Shown here piece by piece: positions 1 through 10,611 of a stretch of 64,000 nt of DNA. The DNA comes from Pseudomonadota bacterium (lineage in GTDB: Bacteria > Pseudomonadota > Gammaproteobacteria > Steroidobacterales > Steroidobacteraceae), in the NCBI GenBank assembly GCA_023428645.1, contig JAEYXD010000124.1:1-64000 (forward strand). Reading direction: 5' to 3'. The first letter of the stretch is position 1; every line of letters begins with the position of its first letter. A program made the position numbers and the translations under genes. A model generated the notes under the pieces. That model was not told the origin of the DNA and did no database searches. It worked only from the letters and a program-made list of their open reading frames with translations.

Positions 1-695
1 GTGTACAGGACAGCCACTCGGGCTTCGAGGTGTTCATGAGCGTGCCGGAAGGCAACGGCACGTTCCTCACCTATGTGAATCCAGCGAACACCGGCAGCGG
101 CTCGATCAACGTCGGCTCGGTCGCGAATCGCGCCGCGTGGACGCCGGACGATTACACGCTGACGTTCACGACGGCGACGACGTGGGAAATCACGGACAGC
201 GCGACGCCCACGCCGAACGTCGTCGCGACGGGCACGTACACCTCGGGCGATGCGATCACCTTCAACGGCGCACAGATCGTGATCACGGGGACGCCGGCGA
301 GCGGCGATACGTTTCATATAGATCAAAGCCGCAGCGAAGACGTGTTCACGACGATCGATCGCGTCGTCGACTTGCTGCGCGGGCCGTCGGGCAATCCGGC
401 GTCGAACGCGCAGCTCACCTCGACCCTGGAGCGCTCGCTGCAGCAGATCGATCAGGCGCAGGATCACTTCTTGAGCGTGCGCGCCCAGGTCGGGTCGCGC
501 TTGTCCGCGCTCGACACCGCGGATGCCGCGCGTGACGACTTGAACATCGACCTCGACGTGGCGTTGTCGGATCTGCGCGATCTCGACTATGCCGAGGCGC
601 TGGCGCGCATGCAGCAGCAGATCGTCGGGCTGCAGGCAGCGCAGATGTCCTATTCGCAGATCTCGCAGCTGTCGCTGTTCCACTATCTGAAGTGA
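1..695 (+). CDS. flgL: Flagellar hook-filament junction protein FlgL (5' end missing)
   Basis: This is the C-terminal part of FlgL (HAP3), the second hook-filament adaptor, which joins FlgK to the first flagellin subunits outside the cell. The frame is open from the left edge (from base 3), so the gene starts outside the window. The visible part begins with a VFMSVPEGNGTF stretch typical of the FlgL middle domain. It ends with the amphipathic C-terminal D0 helix (LARMQQQIVGLQAAQMSYSQ, then SLFHYLK), which packs like the flagellin C-terminus. The small adhesin-like domain lies between. Its position directly before fliC matches the usual flgK-flgL-fliC order, so flgK is probably just upstream. 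A hairpin lies just after the stop. Confidence 0.9.
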   Translation, partial: VQDSHSGFEVFMSVPEGNGTFLTYVNPANTGSGSINVGSVANRAAWTPDDYTLTFTTATTWEITDSATPTPNVVATGTYTSGDAITFNGAQIVITGTPASGDTFHIDQSRSEDVFTTIDRVVDLLRGPSGNPASNAQLTSTLERSLQQIDQAQDHFLSVRAQVGSRLSALDTADAARDDLNIDLDVALSDLRDLDYAEALARMQQQIVGLQAAQMSYSQISQLSLFHYLK

Positions 696-703
696 CGTGG
701 ATC

Positions 704-724
704 ACCTCTCCTGTACGGAGAGGT
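704..724 (+). terminator. Hairpin after flgL
   Basis: A perfect 8-bp inverted repeat (acctctcc / ggagaggt) with a 5-nt loop starts 9 bases after the flgL stop. It fits a transcription end for the flg operon. No T-run follows, so it may be a Rho-assisted or mRNA-stabilising hairpin rather than an intrinsic terminator. Confidence 0.5.
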
Positions 725-881
725 CGCGCCGCGCGCGTTCTGTGAACCGCGCACGCTTGCTTGCGCTCATTCGCCACGACGCTCGCGGCCGCGGCGGAAG
801 GGCGGAAGGAGACGCGCATCATCATCCGCGATCGCATTCCGTGAACTCCGCCTCACTTTGGAACGATACGCATGCGGCCAC

Positions 882-908
882 TCAAGTTCATTCGGGGAGC
901 ACCGATAC
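882..908 (+). promoter_or_regulatory. Sigma-28 (FliA) promoter of fliC
   Basis: TCAAGTTC, an 11-nt spacer and ACCGATAC match the sigma-28 consensus TAAAGTTT-N11-GCCGATAA at 12 of 16 positions with the exact spacing. Transcription should start near 915. FliA is encoded in this window (25252-25986), so late expression of flagellin after hook completion, under FlgM control, is expected. Confidence 0.85.
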
Positions 909-1009
909 ACCGTCTGTAACAGCAGTCCGGCGCACATCACGCCGCCAGTGCTGAAGTCAAAGCCGAGGACGGGCGTCCCCGGCGAAGGTAATTACCAGGA
1001 GTCAGTTTC

Positions 1010-2536
1010 ATGGCACTTGTCATCAACACGAACGTGATGTCGCTGAATGCTCAACGCAACCTCACGACATCGGGCAACCAGCTCGCGACGTCGCTGCAGC
1101 GCCTGTCTTCGGGCCTGCGCATCAACAGCGCGAAGGACGACGCGGCGGGTCTCGCGATTTCCGATCGCATGACGACGCAGATCAGCGGCTTGAACCAGGC
1201 TGCTCGTAACGCGAACGACGGCATCTCGCTCGCGCAGACGACCGAAGGCGCGCTCCAGGAAGTGACGAACAACCTGCAGCGTATCCGCGAGCTCGCCGTG
1301 CAGGCCGCCAACGCGACGAACAGCGACAGCGACCGCGCCGCGCTCGACCAGGAAGTGCAGCAGCGCATCGCCGAAATCGACCGTATCGCGAGCCAGACCT
1401 CGTTCAACGGTCGCAAGGTGCTCGACGGCTCGTTCGGTAACGCGACGTTCCAGGTCGGCGCGAACGTCGGCGAGACGATCAGCGTCGGTCTCTCCACGAG
1501 CGTGAAGACGACCCAGATCGGTCAGATCGCGAAGGCGACCTCGACGACCGAAGTCAGCACGGGTGCGCTCTCCGGCTCGGCCACGATCGCCGTCGGCTCG
1601 TCGGCCGCCGTGACCATCGGCGCTTCGACGCAGGGTACGGCCGCCGGTCAATCCGTGGGCAGCGCGTGGGCGAAGGCCAACGCGATCAATGCTGCCAGCG
1701 TGCCTGGCCTGAGCGTGACCGCGACGAACAATCGCGCCTTCACGATCGGCAACACCGGCGGCGCCGCGGGCAACACGTACAGCCTCACGATCAACGGCAC
1801 GAACATCTTCGCCGCTGTGGACACCTCGGGCGGCGCGCTCACGACCCAGCAGATCACGGACGCGATCAATGCGCAGAGCGCCAATACAGGCGTGTCGGCG
1901 GCGCTGAGCGGCACCACGCTGCTCCTGACCGCGGCGGACGGCCGTGACATCAACATCGGCCAGACGCTCGGCGGCGGCGCCACGGGCGGTGTCTCGGCCG
2001 GTACCGGCACGACCAACACGACGGTGACCACGCTGAACGGCGTCGGCTATCTGTCCGGTACGGTCGGCACGGTTGCGAACGCAACCGCGTACAGCACCGA
2101 TGCGGGGGCGAGCAACGGCGGTCAGCTGACGTTCTCGGCGACGCAGAACATCGTGATGACGGGCGATGCCGCGGCGTACGGCTTTACGGGCTCGGACCGC
2201 ACGATCGCGCTCGACACGAATACGTTGTCTTCGGTCGGCGTGACGACGGTCGTGAAGGCGAACGACACGATTCAGCGTATCGACTCCGCCTTGACGTCGG
2301 TCAGCAATCTGCGCAGCACGCTGGGTGCGATTCAGAACCGCTTCCAGTCGGTCATCAACAGCTTGCAGGCGGTGTCCGAGAACCTCTCGGCGTCGCGCAG
2401 CCGCATCCTGGATACGGACTTCGCCGCCGAAACGGCGGCGCTGACCCGCGCCCAGATCCTGCAGCAGGCGGGTACGGCGATGGTTGCGCAGGCGAACTCG
2501 GCGCCGCAGAACGTGCTGAGCCTCCTCCGCGGTTAA
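1010..2536 (+). CDS. fliC: Flagellin FliC
   Basis: Flagellin is the filament subunit, exported through the flagellar type III channel and polymerised under the FliD cap. The 508-residue product has the canonical N-terminal D0/D1 region (MALVINTNVMSLNAQRNL, then LQRLSSGLRINSAKDDAAGL) and C-terminal D0/D1 region (ENLSASRSRILDTDFAAETA, ending in NVLSLLRG). A variable middle of roughly residues 175-410, rich in Thr, Ser, Ala and Gly, forms the surface domains. AGGAG lies 8 nt before the ATG. The gene stands alone between a sigma-28 promoter and a strong hairpin, so it is probably monocistronic. No flaG follows, and only one flagellin gene is seen in the window. Confidence 0.97.
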   Translation: MALVINTNVMSLNAQRNLTTSGNQLATSLQRLSSGLRINSAKDDAAGLAISDRMTTQISGLNQAARNANDGISLAQTTEGALQEVTNNLQRIRELAVQAANATNSDSDRAALDQEVQQRIAEIDRIASQTSFNGRKVLDGSFGNATFQVGANVGETISVGLSTSVKTTQIGQIAKATSTTEVSTGALSGSATIAVGSSAAVTIGASTQGTAAGQSVGSAWAKANAINAASVPGLSVTATNNRAFTIGNTGGAAGNTYSLTINGTNIFAAVDTSGGALTTQQITDAINAQSANTGVSAALSGTTLLLTAADGRDINIGQTLGGGATGGVSAGTGTTNTTVTTLNGVGYLSGTVGTVANATAYSTDAGASNGGQLTFSATQNIVMTGDAAAYGFTGSDRTIALDTNTLSSVGVTTVVKANDTIQRIDSALTSVSNLRSTLGAIQNRFQSVINSLQAVSENLSASRSRILDTDFAAETAALTRAQILQQAGTAMVAQANSAPQNVLSLLRG

Positions 2537-2613
2537 TGACCCATGAAAAAAACGGCCTCATCCAGGGAGGCCTCGAGATGATGACCGAACGCCCTCGGGC
2601 GAACCGGTTCGCG

Positions 2614-2648
2614 GCAGGCGGTGAGGGGCATGGCCCCTCACTGCCTGC
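2614..2648 (+). terminator. Terminator after fliC
   Basis: A 16-bp inverted repeat (2614-2629 and 2633-2648, one mismatch) with a 3-nt loop is followed by a T-rich tail (tgttgttcgtgttt). It isolates fliC from the sigma-54-driven fliD operon. A smaller 6-bp hairpin at 2554-2572 lies between this and the fliC stop. Confidence 0.75.
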
Positions 2649-2702
2649 TGTTGTTCGTGTTTCCTCCCTCGTGGAGCGGGGCGAGGATTGGTGAGGCGCC
2701 GG

Positions 2703-2718
2703 TGGCGCGAAAGTTGCT
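2703..2718 (+). promoter_or_regulatory. Sigma-54 promoter of fliD
   Basis: TGGCGCG-AAAG-TTGCT matches the RpoN consensus TGGCACG-N4-TTGCW. The invariant GG (2704-2705) and GC (2716-2717) are separated by exactly 10 nt. It lies 60 nt before the fliD start and probably drives fliD-fliS-fliT under the FleQ-type activator. Confidence 0.85.
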
Positions 2719-2778
2719 ACTGGTGAATGACGTCGGAGTTTCGACGCACTCGAGCTTACGGATTCAAAGCGGAGACAG

Positions 2779-4164
2779 ATGATGGCAACGACAGGCGCAG
2801 TCGGCGGTTCGCAGATCGACGTGCAAGGGCTCGTCTCGCAGCTCGTCGCTGCCGAGCGCATGCGGCCCGAAGAGCAGATCGCCCGCCAGACGAAGCAGGT
2901 CACGACGCAGATCTCCGCATTGGGCGCTTTGATGGGCTCGATGTCCAACTTCCGCTCCGCGCTCGCGGGCCTGAAGACGATCGATGCGTTCAGCACGCGT
3001 TCGGCCGTCTCGAGCAACAGCGAAGTCCTGACCGCGAGCGCCGACGCCAAAGCCGTCCCCGGCAGTTACGACATCGAAGTCGAGGCGCTCGCGCAGGCTC
3101 ACCAGATTCGCACCAGCGCTTTCCCTTCGGGCGGTACGACCGTGATCGGTACCGGCACGCTGACCCTGTCGGTCGGCGCGCAAAGCTTCTCCGTGGCAAT
3201 CACGGACGAGAATGCGACGCTCGCGGAGATTCGTGATGCGATCAACTCGGCTGCCGACAACGTCGGCGTGCGTGCCACGATCGTGCAGGGCGCGGCGGGC
3301 AGCCAGCTCGTGCTCGCGTCCTCGACGACGGGCGCGGCGAACGCGATCACGGTGGCGCAAACGGGCGGCGATGGCGGCCTGGCGCAGCTCGAGTACAGCG
3401 CCGACGAGCCTGGTGCCTATACCGTTCTCAAGCAGGCTCAAGACGCGGTCGCCTACATCGCGGGCGTGCGCGTGACGAGCACGACGAATGTGCTCGGCTC
3501 GGCCGTCGAAGGCGTCTCGATCACGCTGCAACGAGTGACCGAAGCGGGCTCCCCGGAGACGCTCACGATCGCCTACGACGAGGCGGCGGCGACGAAGCGC
3601 GTCCAGGCGTTCGTCGATGCGTACAACGTGCTCATGACGAACGTCGGCAAGCTGCGCGCCTACGATCCCGCGACGCAGGCCGCGGGCCCGATGATCGGCG
3701 ATTCGCTGCTGAGCAGCATCGAAAGCGAGATCCGCAACACGATCTCGGGCTCCGTGCCTGGCCAGCCGGTCGGCTTCCAGAATCTCGCGAGCCTCGGGAT
3801 CACGACGCAGGCGAACGGCACGCTGGCCGTGAATACCGACAAGCTCAAGACGGCGCTCACGAACAATTTCGCGGCCGTGGGGCGGCTGTTCGGCGGCGAG
3901 AATGGCATTGCGGCGCGCTTGCACGCCCAGATCGACAACAAGCTCGAGACCGGCGGCGCGCTCGATACGCGCGGCAAGAACCTGACGGATCAGCAGAAGA
4001 TGATCCAGAAGCGCAAGGACGATCTGGACGTGCGGATGGCCGCGGTGCAGAAGGGTTACCTGGCGCAGTTCACGCGCCTGGACACGCTCTTGTCGCAGCT
4101 GCAGGTGACTTCGAGCTACCTCTCGCAGCAAATCTCGTCGCTCAGCAACCTGAATCCGAAATGA
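2779..4164 (+). CDS. fliD: Flagellar filament cap protein FliD
   Basis: FliD (HAP2) forms the cap at the filament tip and promotes flagellin folding and insertion. The 461-residue product has an N-terminal FliD_N region (SQIDVQGLVSQLVAAERMRP) and a C-terminal FliD_C region that ends in a coiled coil (DLDVRMAAVQKGYLAQFTRL, then LLSQLQVTSSYLSQQISSL). GGAG lies 4 nt before the first of two adjacent ATG codons (2779 and 2782); the second may be used instead. It has its own sigma-54 promoter and is followed by the chaperone genes fliS and fliT. Confidence 0.95.
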   Translation: MMATTGAVGGSQIDVQGLVSQLVAAERMRPEEQIARQTKQVTTQISALGALMGSMSNFRSALAGLKTIDAFSTRSAVSSNSEVLTASADAKAVPGSYDIEVEALAQAHQIRTSAFPSGGTTVIGTGTLTLSVGAQSFSVAITDENATLAEIRDAINSAADNVGVRATIVQGAAGSQLVLASSTTGAANAITVAQTGGDGGLAQLEYSADEPGAYTVLKQAQDAVAYIAGVRVTSTTNVLGSAVEGVSITLQRVTEAGSPETLTIAYDEAAATKRVQAFVDAYNVLMTNVGKLRAYDPATQAAGPMIGDSLLSSIESEIRNTISGSVPGQPVGFQNLASLGITTQANGTLAVNTDKLKTALTNNFAAVGRLFGGENGIAARLHAQIDNKLETGGALDTRGKNLTDQQKMIQKRKDDLDVRMAAVQKGYLAQFTRLDTLLSQLQVTSSYLSQQISSLSNLNPK

Positions 4165-4278
4165 TGTGACGCGGGTTGCAGCGGCGGTCCGTGCATCTGT
4201 GAACCGCGGCCGCGCCGGGTCCTCAAGTCCTGCCGCGCCGCGCCGTTAATTCGGGCATAGCGTAACGGACGGAACACC

Positions 4279-4680
4279 ATGCAGGCGTACTCAAGATCGA
4301 ACCTCGCTGCCTACCAGAGCGCCGCGGCGCATGGCGGCGTCGCCGCGTCCGATCCGCACGGCCTCATCGTCCTGTTGATGGATGGCGCGCTGGAGCGCAT
4401 CTCCACCGCGCGCGGCTGCATGCAGCGAAACGAGACGGCGGAGAAGGCGCGGCTCCTGAATCGCACGGTGGCGATCGTCGCCGAGCTGCGCGGCTGCCTG
4501 GACATGAAGGCCGGTGGCCAGATTGCGGCGAATCTCAGCGAGCTGTACGACTACATGTGTCGTCGGCTGCTCGCCGCGAACAGCGAGAACGACACCCAGA
4601 TCCTCGATGAAGTCAGCAATCTGCTGCACGAGATCCGTGGCGCCTGGGTCACGATCGGCGCTCAGGCCCGGAGCAAATGA
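4279..4680 (+). CDS. fliS: Flagellin export chaperone FliS
   Basis: FliS binds the C-terminal helix of flagellin in the cytoplasm, stops premature polymerisation and delivers it to FlhA. The 133-residue, mostly helical product has the family start (an AYQSAA stretch, then DPHGLIVLLMDGALERI) and is of normal length. It lies 114 bp after fliD, and its stop overlaps the start of the fliT-like gene as ATGA, which indicates translational coupling. Confidence 0.93.
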   Translation: MQAYSRSNLAAYQSAAAHGGVAASDPHGLIVLLMDGALERISTARGCMQRNETAEKARLLNRTVAIVAELRGCLDMKAGGQIAANLSELYDYMCRRLLAANSENDTQILDEVSNLLHEIRGAWVTIGAQARSK

Positions 4681-5006
4681 TGAGCTCGCCCATTGCGGAC
4701 GGCGTCCTCGCGGCGACCCATCGGCTCGTCCAGCAGGCGATGACGGGACAGTGGCACGAAGTGCCCAAGACGGTGGCGGAGCGGCGCCTGCTGCTCGATC
4801 GCCTCGGCACGGGCGCATCGCCGCAGGATCAGCAATGGTTGTCGGCACTGCGGCAGGCGATGGCCGAGTCCGATGCGCTCGTGGCGGCAATCACGCCGGC
4901 AGAGGCCGCGCGCGAGGCGCTGGGATCCGGTCCGGCGTCGGTGCCGGCGCCCGGGGCTGCTGCCGAAGTCGACGTTGTCATGGATATGATTCGCGCGAGC
5001 AAATGA
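4677..5006 (+). CDS. fliT: FliT-like flagellar chaperone
   Basis: This is a small helical protein of 109 residues, probably the export chaperone for the cap protein FliD. FliT proteins are poorly conserved. The call rests on position directly after fliS with ATGA overlap, on size, and on the GQWHEVPKTVAERRLLLDRL stretch, which has the family pattern of a Trp-containing helix followed by Arg and paired Leu residues. The C-terminal third is Ala/Pro-rich and ends in a short amphipathic helix. Sequence alone would not be conclusive. Confidence 0.65.
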   Translation: MMSSPIADGVLAATHRLVQQAMTGQWHEVPKTVAERRLLLDRLGTGASPQDQQWLSALRQAMAESDALVAAITPAEAAREALGSGPASVPAPGAAAEVDVVMDMIRASK

Positions 5007-5059
5007 GCGTGGGTGGGCGATGAGATTCGCCGCGGCGGATCTCGCGGACGGGGCAAGCC

Positions 5060-5626
5060 ATGTACGAAGGCATAGACACGGTCGTTCTGTATGAAGAGCT
5101 GGCGTACGAGGACGTACTGCCGGTCGTCTGGAAGCGCATCAGCGAGCCCTTCGATTCATCGCTGATCGGCAGCTACCAGGACCGCAATCTGCGTGTGCTG
5201 CAGGCGATGACCGCGCTCGAAGAGCACGTCGTCGTCGAAAAGCCCGATGAGAACTCGCCCCACCATGCGGACTTGCTGCGGCTCGATCTCAAGATGAATC
5301 TCGTGCTCGACATGGTCGGGCAGCTGCTGGTCGCGAGCCATCCGCGCCCCCGTCCCACCGCGATTCGCTTCAATGCGCTGGGTGCGGTATGGCAGGGCCA
5401 ATCGCCGTATCCGGAGATGGGCAATCAAGGCGTGCTGGAGATCTATCTGCGCGACTGCGTTGCCGATCCACTGCGGTTGGCCGGCCGCATTGCTTCCATT
5501 GCGCCGGACGGACGGATCAAGGCGCGTTTCGTTCCCCTCGGCGAGAACATCGCGGACCTGCTGGAGAAGCTCGCCTTCCGCAAGCATCGTCGCCAGGTCG
5601 CCGGCGCGAAGAACCCGCGCCGCTGA
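5060..5626 (+). CDS. PilZ-like protein of the flagellar cluster
   Basis: This 188-residue protein has no signal peptide or membrane segment. Its N-terminal half (about residues 1-95) is predicted mostly helical. Its C-terminal half (about 100-170) has short strands such as GVLEIYLRDC and LAGRIASIAP, consistent with a small beta-barrel. Genes for atypical PilZ proteins lie next to fleQ in xanthomonads, which suggests the same here. The RxxxR and D/NxSxxG residues that bind cyclic di-GMP in ordinary PilZ domains are not visible, so it may not bind the nucleotide, or may act by protein contacts. The role could be a link between second messenger and flagellar regulation; this is inference from position. 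Confidence 0.5.
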   Translation: MYEGIDTVVLYEELAYEDVLPVVWKRISEPFDSSLIGSYQDRNLRVLQAMTALEEHVVVEKPDENSPHHADLLRLDLKMNLVLDMVGQLLVASHPRPRPTAIRFNALGAVWQGQSPYPEMGNQGVLEIYLRDCVADPLRLAGRIASIAPDGRIKARFVPLGENIADLLEKLAFRKHRRQVAGAKNPRR

Positions 5627-5987
5627 CATCTCCTCTCGGAGTGCGGGACGGCCGTACGGATACGTTCACCGCGAATTCGCTTTCGTCCCCAGTGCGCATT
5701 CGCCTTCGTCGCGCGCGCACTCGCGCGTCACCCTGCACGGGGCACGAGTTTTTTGCGCGCGGCGCCTGCGGACTTCTCCTGTAGTCACGTGTAGTGCGAA
5801 CCACGTCGCACGCACAACGTGCACTACGACACATGCCATTCATCCATTTGCTGAAGGGGGCGCCAAAAATCTGGCAGCACGTCACGAGAGTCATGCGTTC
5901 AGGTGGACCCCTACGTCCAATGTCATTAGCGTCAACAAAATAACGCTCGCACTTCGAAACGCACACAACAACAAAGTTGGCCGCCCA
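5627..5987 (+). other. Intergenic region before the fleQ-type gene (361 bp)
   Basis: No gene is supported here. The stretch has a perfect 7-bp inverted repeat gtagtgc/gcactac (5791-5797 and 5821-5827) and a short repeat agcgt-N10-acgct (5936-5955) in the AT-richer part before the start codon. It must hold the promoter of the master activator gene. I found neither a sigma-54 nor a sigma-28 box, so a housekeeping promoter is likely. No remnant of a receiver domain is seen upstream of the ATG. Confidence 0.5.
5791..5827. promoter_or_regulatory. Inverted repeat upstream of the fleQ-type gene
   Basis: Perfect 7-bp arms gtagtgc and gcactac are separated by 23 nt, about 160 bp before the fleQ-type start codon. 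It could be an operator for a regulator of the master gene, or the end hairpin of the upstream operon. Nothing seen decides between these. Confidence 0.3.
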
Positions 5988-7190
<1,203 letters not shown>

Positions 7191-7299
7191 CGTCGCCTTG
7201 CCGCCCGCGTGCCTGCGTCACATCGCGAGGGCCGGAAAAGACCGCGAAGTTGTGACGGCCTCCGCAGGATGCGAGTACGGCGGCAAAGGATTGCCGGGG

Positions 7300-7315
7300 T
7301 GGAATGGAAATTGCT
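7300..7315 (+). promoter_or_regulatory. Sigma-54 promoter of the fleR-type gene
   Basis: TGGAATG-GAAA-TTGCT has GG (7301-7302) and GC (7313-7314) 10 nt apart, as RpoN promoters require. An in-frame ATG at 7304 lies inside this element and cannot be on the transcript, so the ATG at 7373 is the better start. Confidence 0.75.
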
Positions 7316-7372
7316 CCTGTAGTGACGGATCGCCAAGACGCAGAACCCGGATACGCGAGAGCACAGCGAAGA

Positions 7373-8494
<1,122 letters not shown>

Positions 8495-8516
8495 ACGGCC
8501 CAAACGGTAGCGAGCC

Positions 8517-8867
8517 ATGTCGTCACTTCAAATCGATGCAGTGCTGAGCCAGATCCGCGCGATGCAATCGCAGATCAAGGGCGTCGGTGCGCCGGCCAAC
8601 GACGTCGCCCAGATCGCCGGTGCCGCGGGCGCGCCGCAAGCGCCGAACTCGTTCGCGAACGTGATGAAGCAGGGCATCGACCAGGTCAATGCGCAGCAGC
8701 AGAAGGCGTCGCAGCTGGCGACGCAGTTCGAGCAGGGCGTCGCGGGCGTCGAGCTGCCGCAAGTGATGCTGGAAATGCAGAAGGCGAGCGTGTCGTTTCG
8801 CGCGGTGACCGAAGTGCGCAACAAGCTCGTCGATGCCTATCAATCGATCATGAACATGCCGATCTGA
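8517..8867 (+). CDS. fliE: Flagellar hook-basal body protein FliE
   Basis: FliE is the small rod-base protein that joins the MS ring (FliF) to the proximal rod and is the first substrate of the export apparatus. The product has 116 residues, close to the usual 105-115. It has the family C-terminus QVMLEMQKASVSFRAVTEVR followed by NKLVDAYQSIMNMPI. The gene starts 22 bp after the fleR-type gene and is followed by fliF, the conserved fliEFGHIJK order. Confidence 0.95.
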   Translation: MSSLQIDAVLSQIRAMQSQIKGVGAPANDVAQIAGAAGAPQAPNSFANVMKQGIDQVNAQQQKASQLATQFEQGVAGVELPQVMLEMQKASVSFRAVTEVRNKLVDAYQSIMNMPI

Positions 8868-8943
8868 GCCCGACGCTCGACAACAGTAATGCCATGAACC
8901 ATCGACTCTCAGTGTTCCGTCACGGTTACGAAGCGAGGATCGC

Positions 8944-10602
8944 ATGAGCGCGAATCCCGCCACGCTGCCGCGCGCCGCGCTCATTCCGCCCGCGTTCCGC
9001 CCCTTGCTGCTGCTGGTCGGCGTCGCCGCCGCGGTCGCCGCCGGTGTCGGCGTCGTGCTGTGGACGAAGGAGCCGACGTACGCGCTGCTCTACGGCAACC
9101 TGGGGCAGCAGGACGCCGCGCAGATCGCGCAGGCGCTCGAAACGAACGGCATCCCGTACAAGCTCGACGGCACGACGGGCCAGATCACCGTGCCCGCCGA
9201 GCGCGTGCACGACGCGCGCTTGCAGCTCGCCGGACAGGGCCTGCCGGAAGGCGACGGCGGCTTTGCCGTCATGTCGAAGGACCCGGGCTTCGGCGTCAGT
9301 CAGTTCATGGAAGGCGCACGCTACCAGCACGCGCTGGAAACGGAGCTCGCGCGGACGATCAGCAATCTGCAGCCCGTCGAAGGTGCGCGCGTGCATCTCG
9401 CGCTGCCGCGCCAGTCCGCGTTCATTCGCGATCGCCGTCCGCCGAGCGCGTCGGTGTTCGTGCAATTGAAGCCGGGCCGCCGGCTCGAATCGGAGCAGGT
9501 CACCGCGATCGGCAATCTCATCGCGTCGAGCATTCCCGAGCTCGAAGCGGATCAAGTGACGATCGTCGACCAGAAGGGCCGCCTGCTGTCCGCGCCGAAC
9601 GGCGGCGATGAGTTCGCCGTGCGCGAAAAGCAGCTCGAGATCGCGCGCAACATGGAAGAACGCTATACCGCGCGCATCGAACAGCTGCTGACGCCCCTCG
9701 TCGGCCAGGGCCGCGTCCGCGCGCAGGTCGTCGCGGATGTCGAGCTGTCGACGACGGAAGAGGCGCGCGAGCAGTACCGCCCCGACAGCCAGATCATTCG
9801 CAGCGAGCAAACGGCCGAAGAGTCGAGCCGCATCGGCAGCGGGCCGCAGGGCGTGCCGGGCGCGCTCACGAATCAACCGCCGCAGCCGGGCGTCGCGCTG
9901 CCGCCGGGCGCGACGGCGGCTGCCGCGACACCCGCGGCGGAAGGCGCACCGGGCGCTCCCGCGGCCGCCGAGGCGACGCAGGTCGCCTCGCCGCCGGACA
10001 ACACGTCGAAGCAGGCGACCCGCAACTACGAGATCGACCGTACGGTCGCCTACACGCGCTCGCCCGCGGGCCGCTTGAAGCGCATCACCGTGGCCGTGCT
10101 CGTCGACAACGTGCGCACGACGGATGCGGAAGGCAAGGCCATCGAGACGGCGCTCACGCCCGAGCAGCTCGACAACATGACGCGTCTCGTGAAGGACGCC
10201 GTCGGCTTCGATCAGGCGCGCGGCGACAGCGTGAACGTCGTCAACGCCTCCTTCCACGGCGAGGCCGTGCCGGACGCGCTCGTGCCGGACGAGATCCCGT
10301 TGTGGGAGCGGCCGCTGGTGCGCGATCTCGCGAAGCTCGGCGCTGGACTGATCGTGCTGCTGGCACTCGTGTTCGTCGTGCTGCGGCCGCTCGTGCGCGG
10401 CTTGCTGGAAGTGCCGCGTCAGGCGCTCGTGCCCGCGCTGCCGGATCCGAGCGCGGCACCGGTGGCCGTCGCGGCGGGCCCGATCGCTGGGGCGCCGCTC
10501 GATTACGACGCGCAGGTGGCGCAGGCACGCTCGCTGGTCGCCCAGGACCCCGCGCGCGTCGCACAAGTCGTCAAGACCTGGGTCGGTAATAAGGACGAGT
10601 AG
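8944..10602 (+). CDS. fliF: Flagellar MS-ring protein FliF
   Basis: FliF forms the MS ring in the inner membrane, the platform for assembly of the rotor and export gate. The 552-residue product has an N-terminal membrane helix (about residues 20-42), the ring-building motifs with RVHLALPRQSAF, an Ala/Pro-rich insertion near 305-350, and a second membrane helix near 460-480 (LGAGLIVLLALVFVVLRPLV). The cytoplasmic C-terminal tail that binds FliG contains DYDAQVAQARSLVAQDPARV and ends in VVKTWVGNKDE. It lies 76 bp after fliE and 9 bp before fliG. Confidence 0.96.
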   Translation: MSANPATLPRAALIPPAFRPLLLLVGVAAAVAAGVGVVLWTKEPTYALLYGNLGQQDAAQIAQALETNGIPYKLDGTTGQITVPAERVHDARLQLAGQGLPEGDGGFAVMSKDPGFGVSQFMEGARYQHALETELARTISNLQPVEGARVHLALPRQSAFIRDRRPPSASVFVQLKPGRRLESEQVTAIGNLIASSIPELEADQVTIVDQKGRLLSAPNGGDEFAVREKQLEIARNMEERYTARIEQLLTPLVGQGRVRAQVVADVELSTTEEAREQYRPDSQIIRSEQTAEESSRIGSGPQGVPGALTNQPPQPGVALPPGATAAAATPAAEGAPGAPAAAEATQVASPPDNTSKQATRNYEIDRTVAYTRSPAGRLKRITVAVLVDNVRTTDAEGKAIETALTPEQLDNMTRLVKDAVGFDQARGDSVNVVNASFHGEAVPDALVPDEIPLWERPLVRDLAKLGAGLIVLLALVFVVLRPLVRGLLEVPRQALVPALPDPSAAPVAVAAGPIAGAPLDYDAQVAQARSLVAQDPARVAQVVKTWVGNKDE

Positions 10603-10611
10603 CGCAAGATC

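Larger units (their letters stand above)
696..1009 (+). other. flgL-fliC intergenic region (314 bp)
   Basis: This stretch holds no convincing gene. It contains the hairpin after flgL (704-724), a sigma-28 promoter (882-908), an untranslated leader of about 95 nt with a short GC-rich stem near 963-982, and the fliC ribosome binding site AGGAG (997-1001). Short open frames here lack coding character. Confidence 0.7.

Noticed and set aside
2554..2572. Hairpin ggcctc/gaggcc directly after fliC as the main terminator
   Set aside because: The A-run precedes the stem and no T-run follows on the + strand; the much longer hairpin at 2614-2648 is the better terminator.
5373..5987. N-terminal extension of the FleQ-type protein as a remnant receiver domain
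   Set aside because: The upstream open frame overlaps the PilZ-like gene and translates to Arg/Ser/Ala-rich sequence without receiver motifs.
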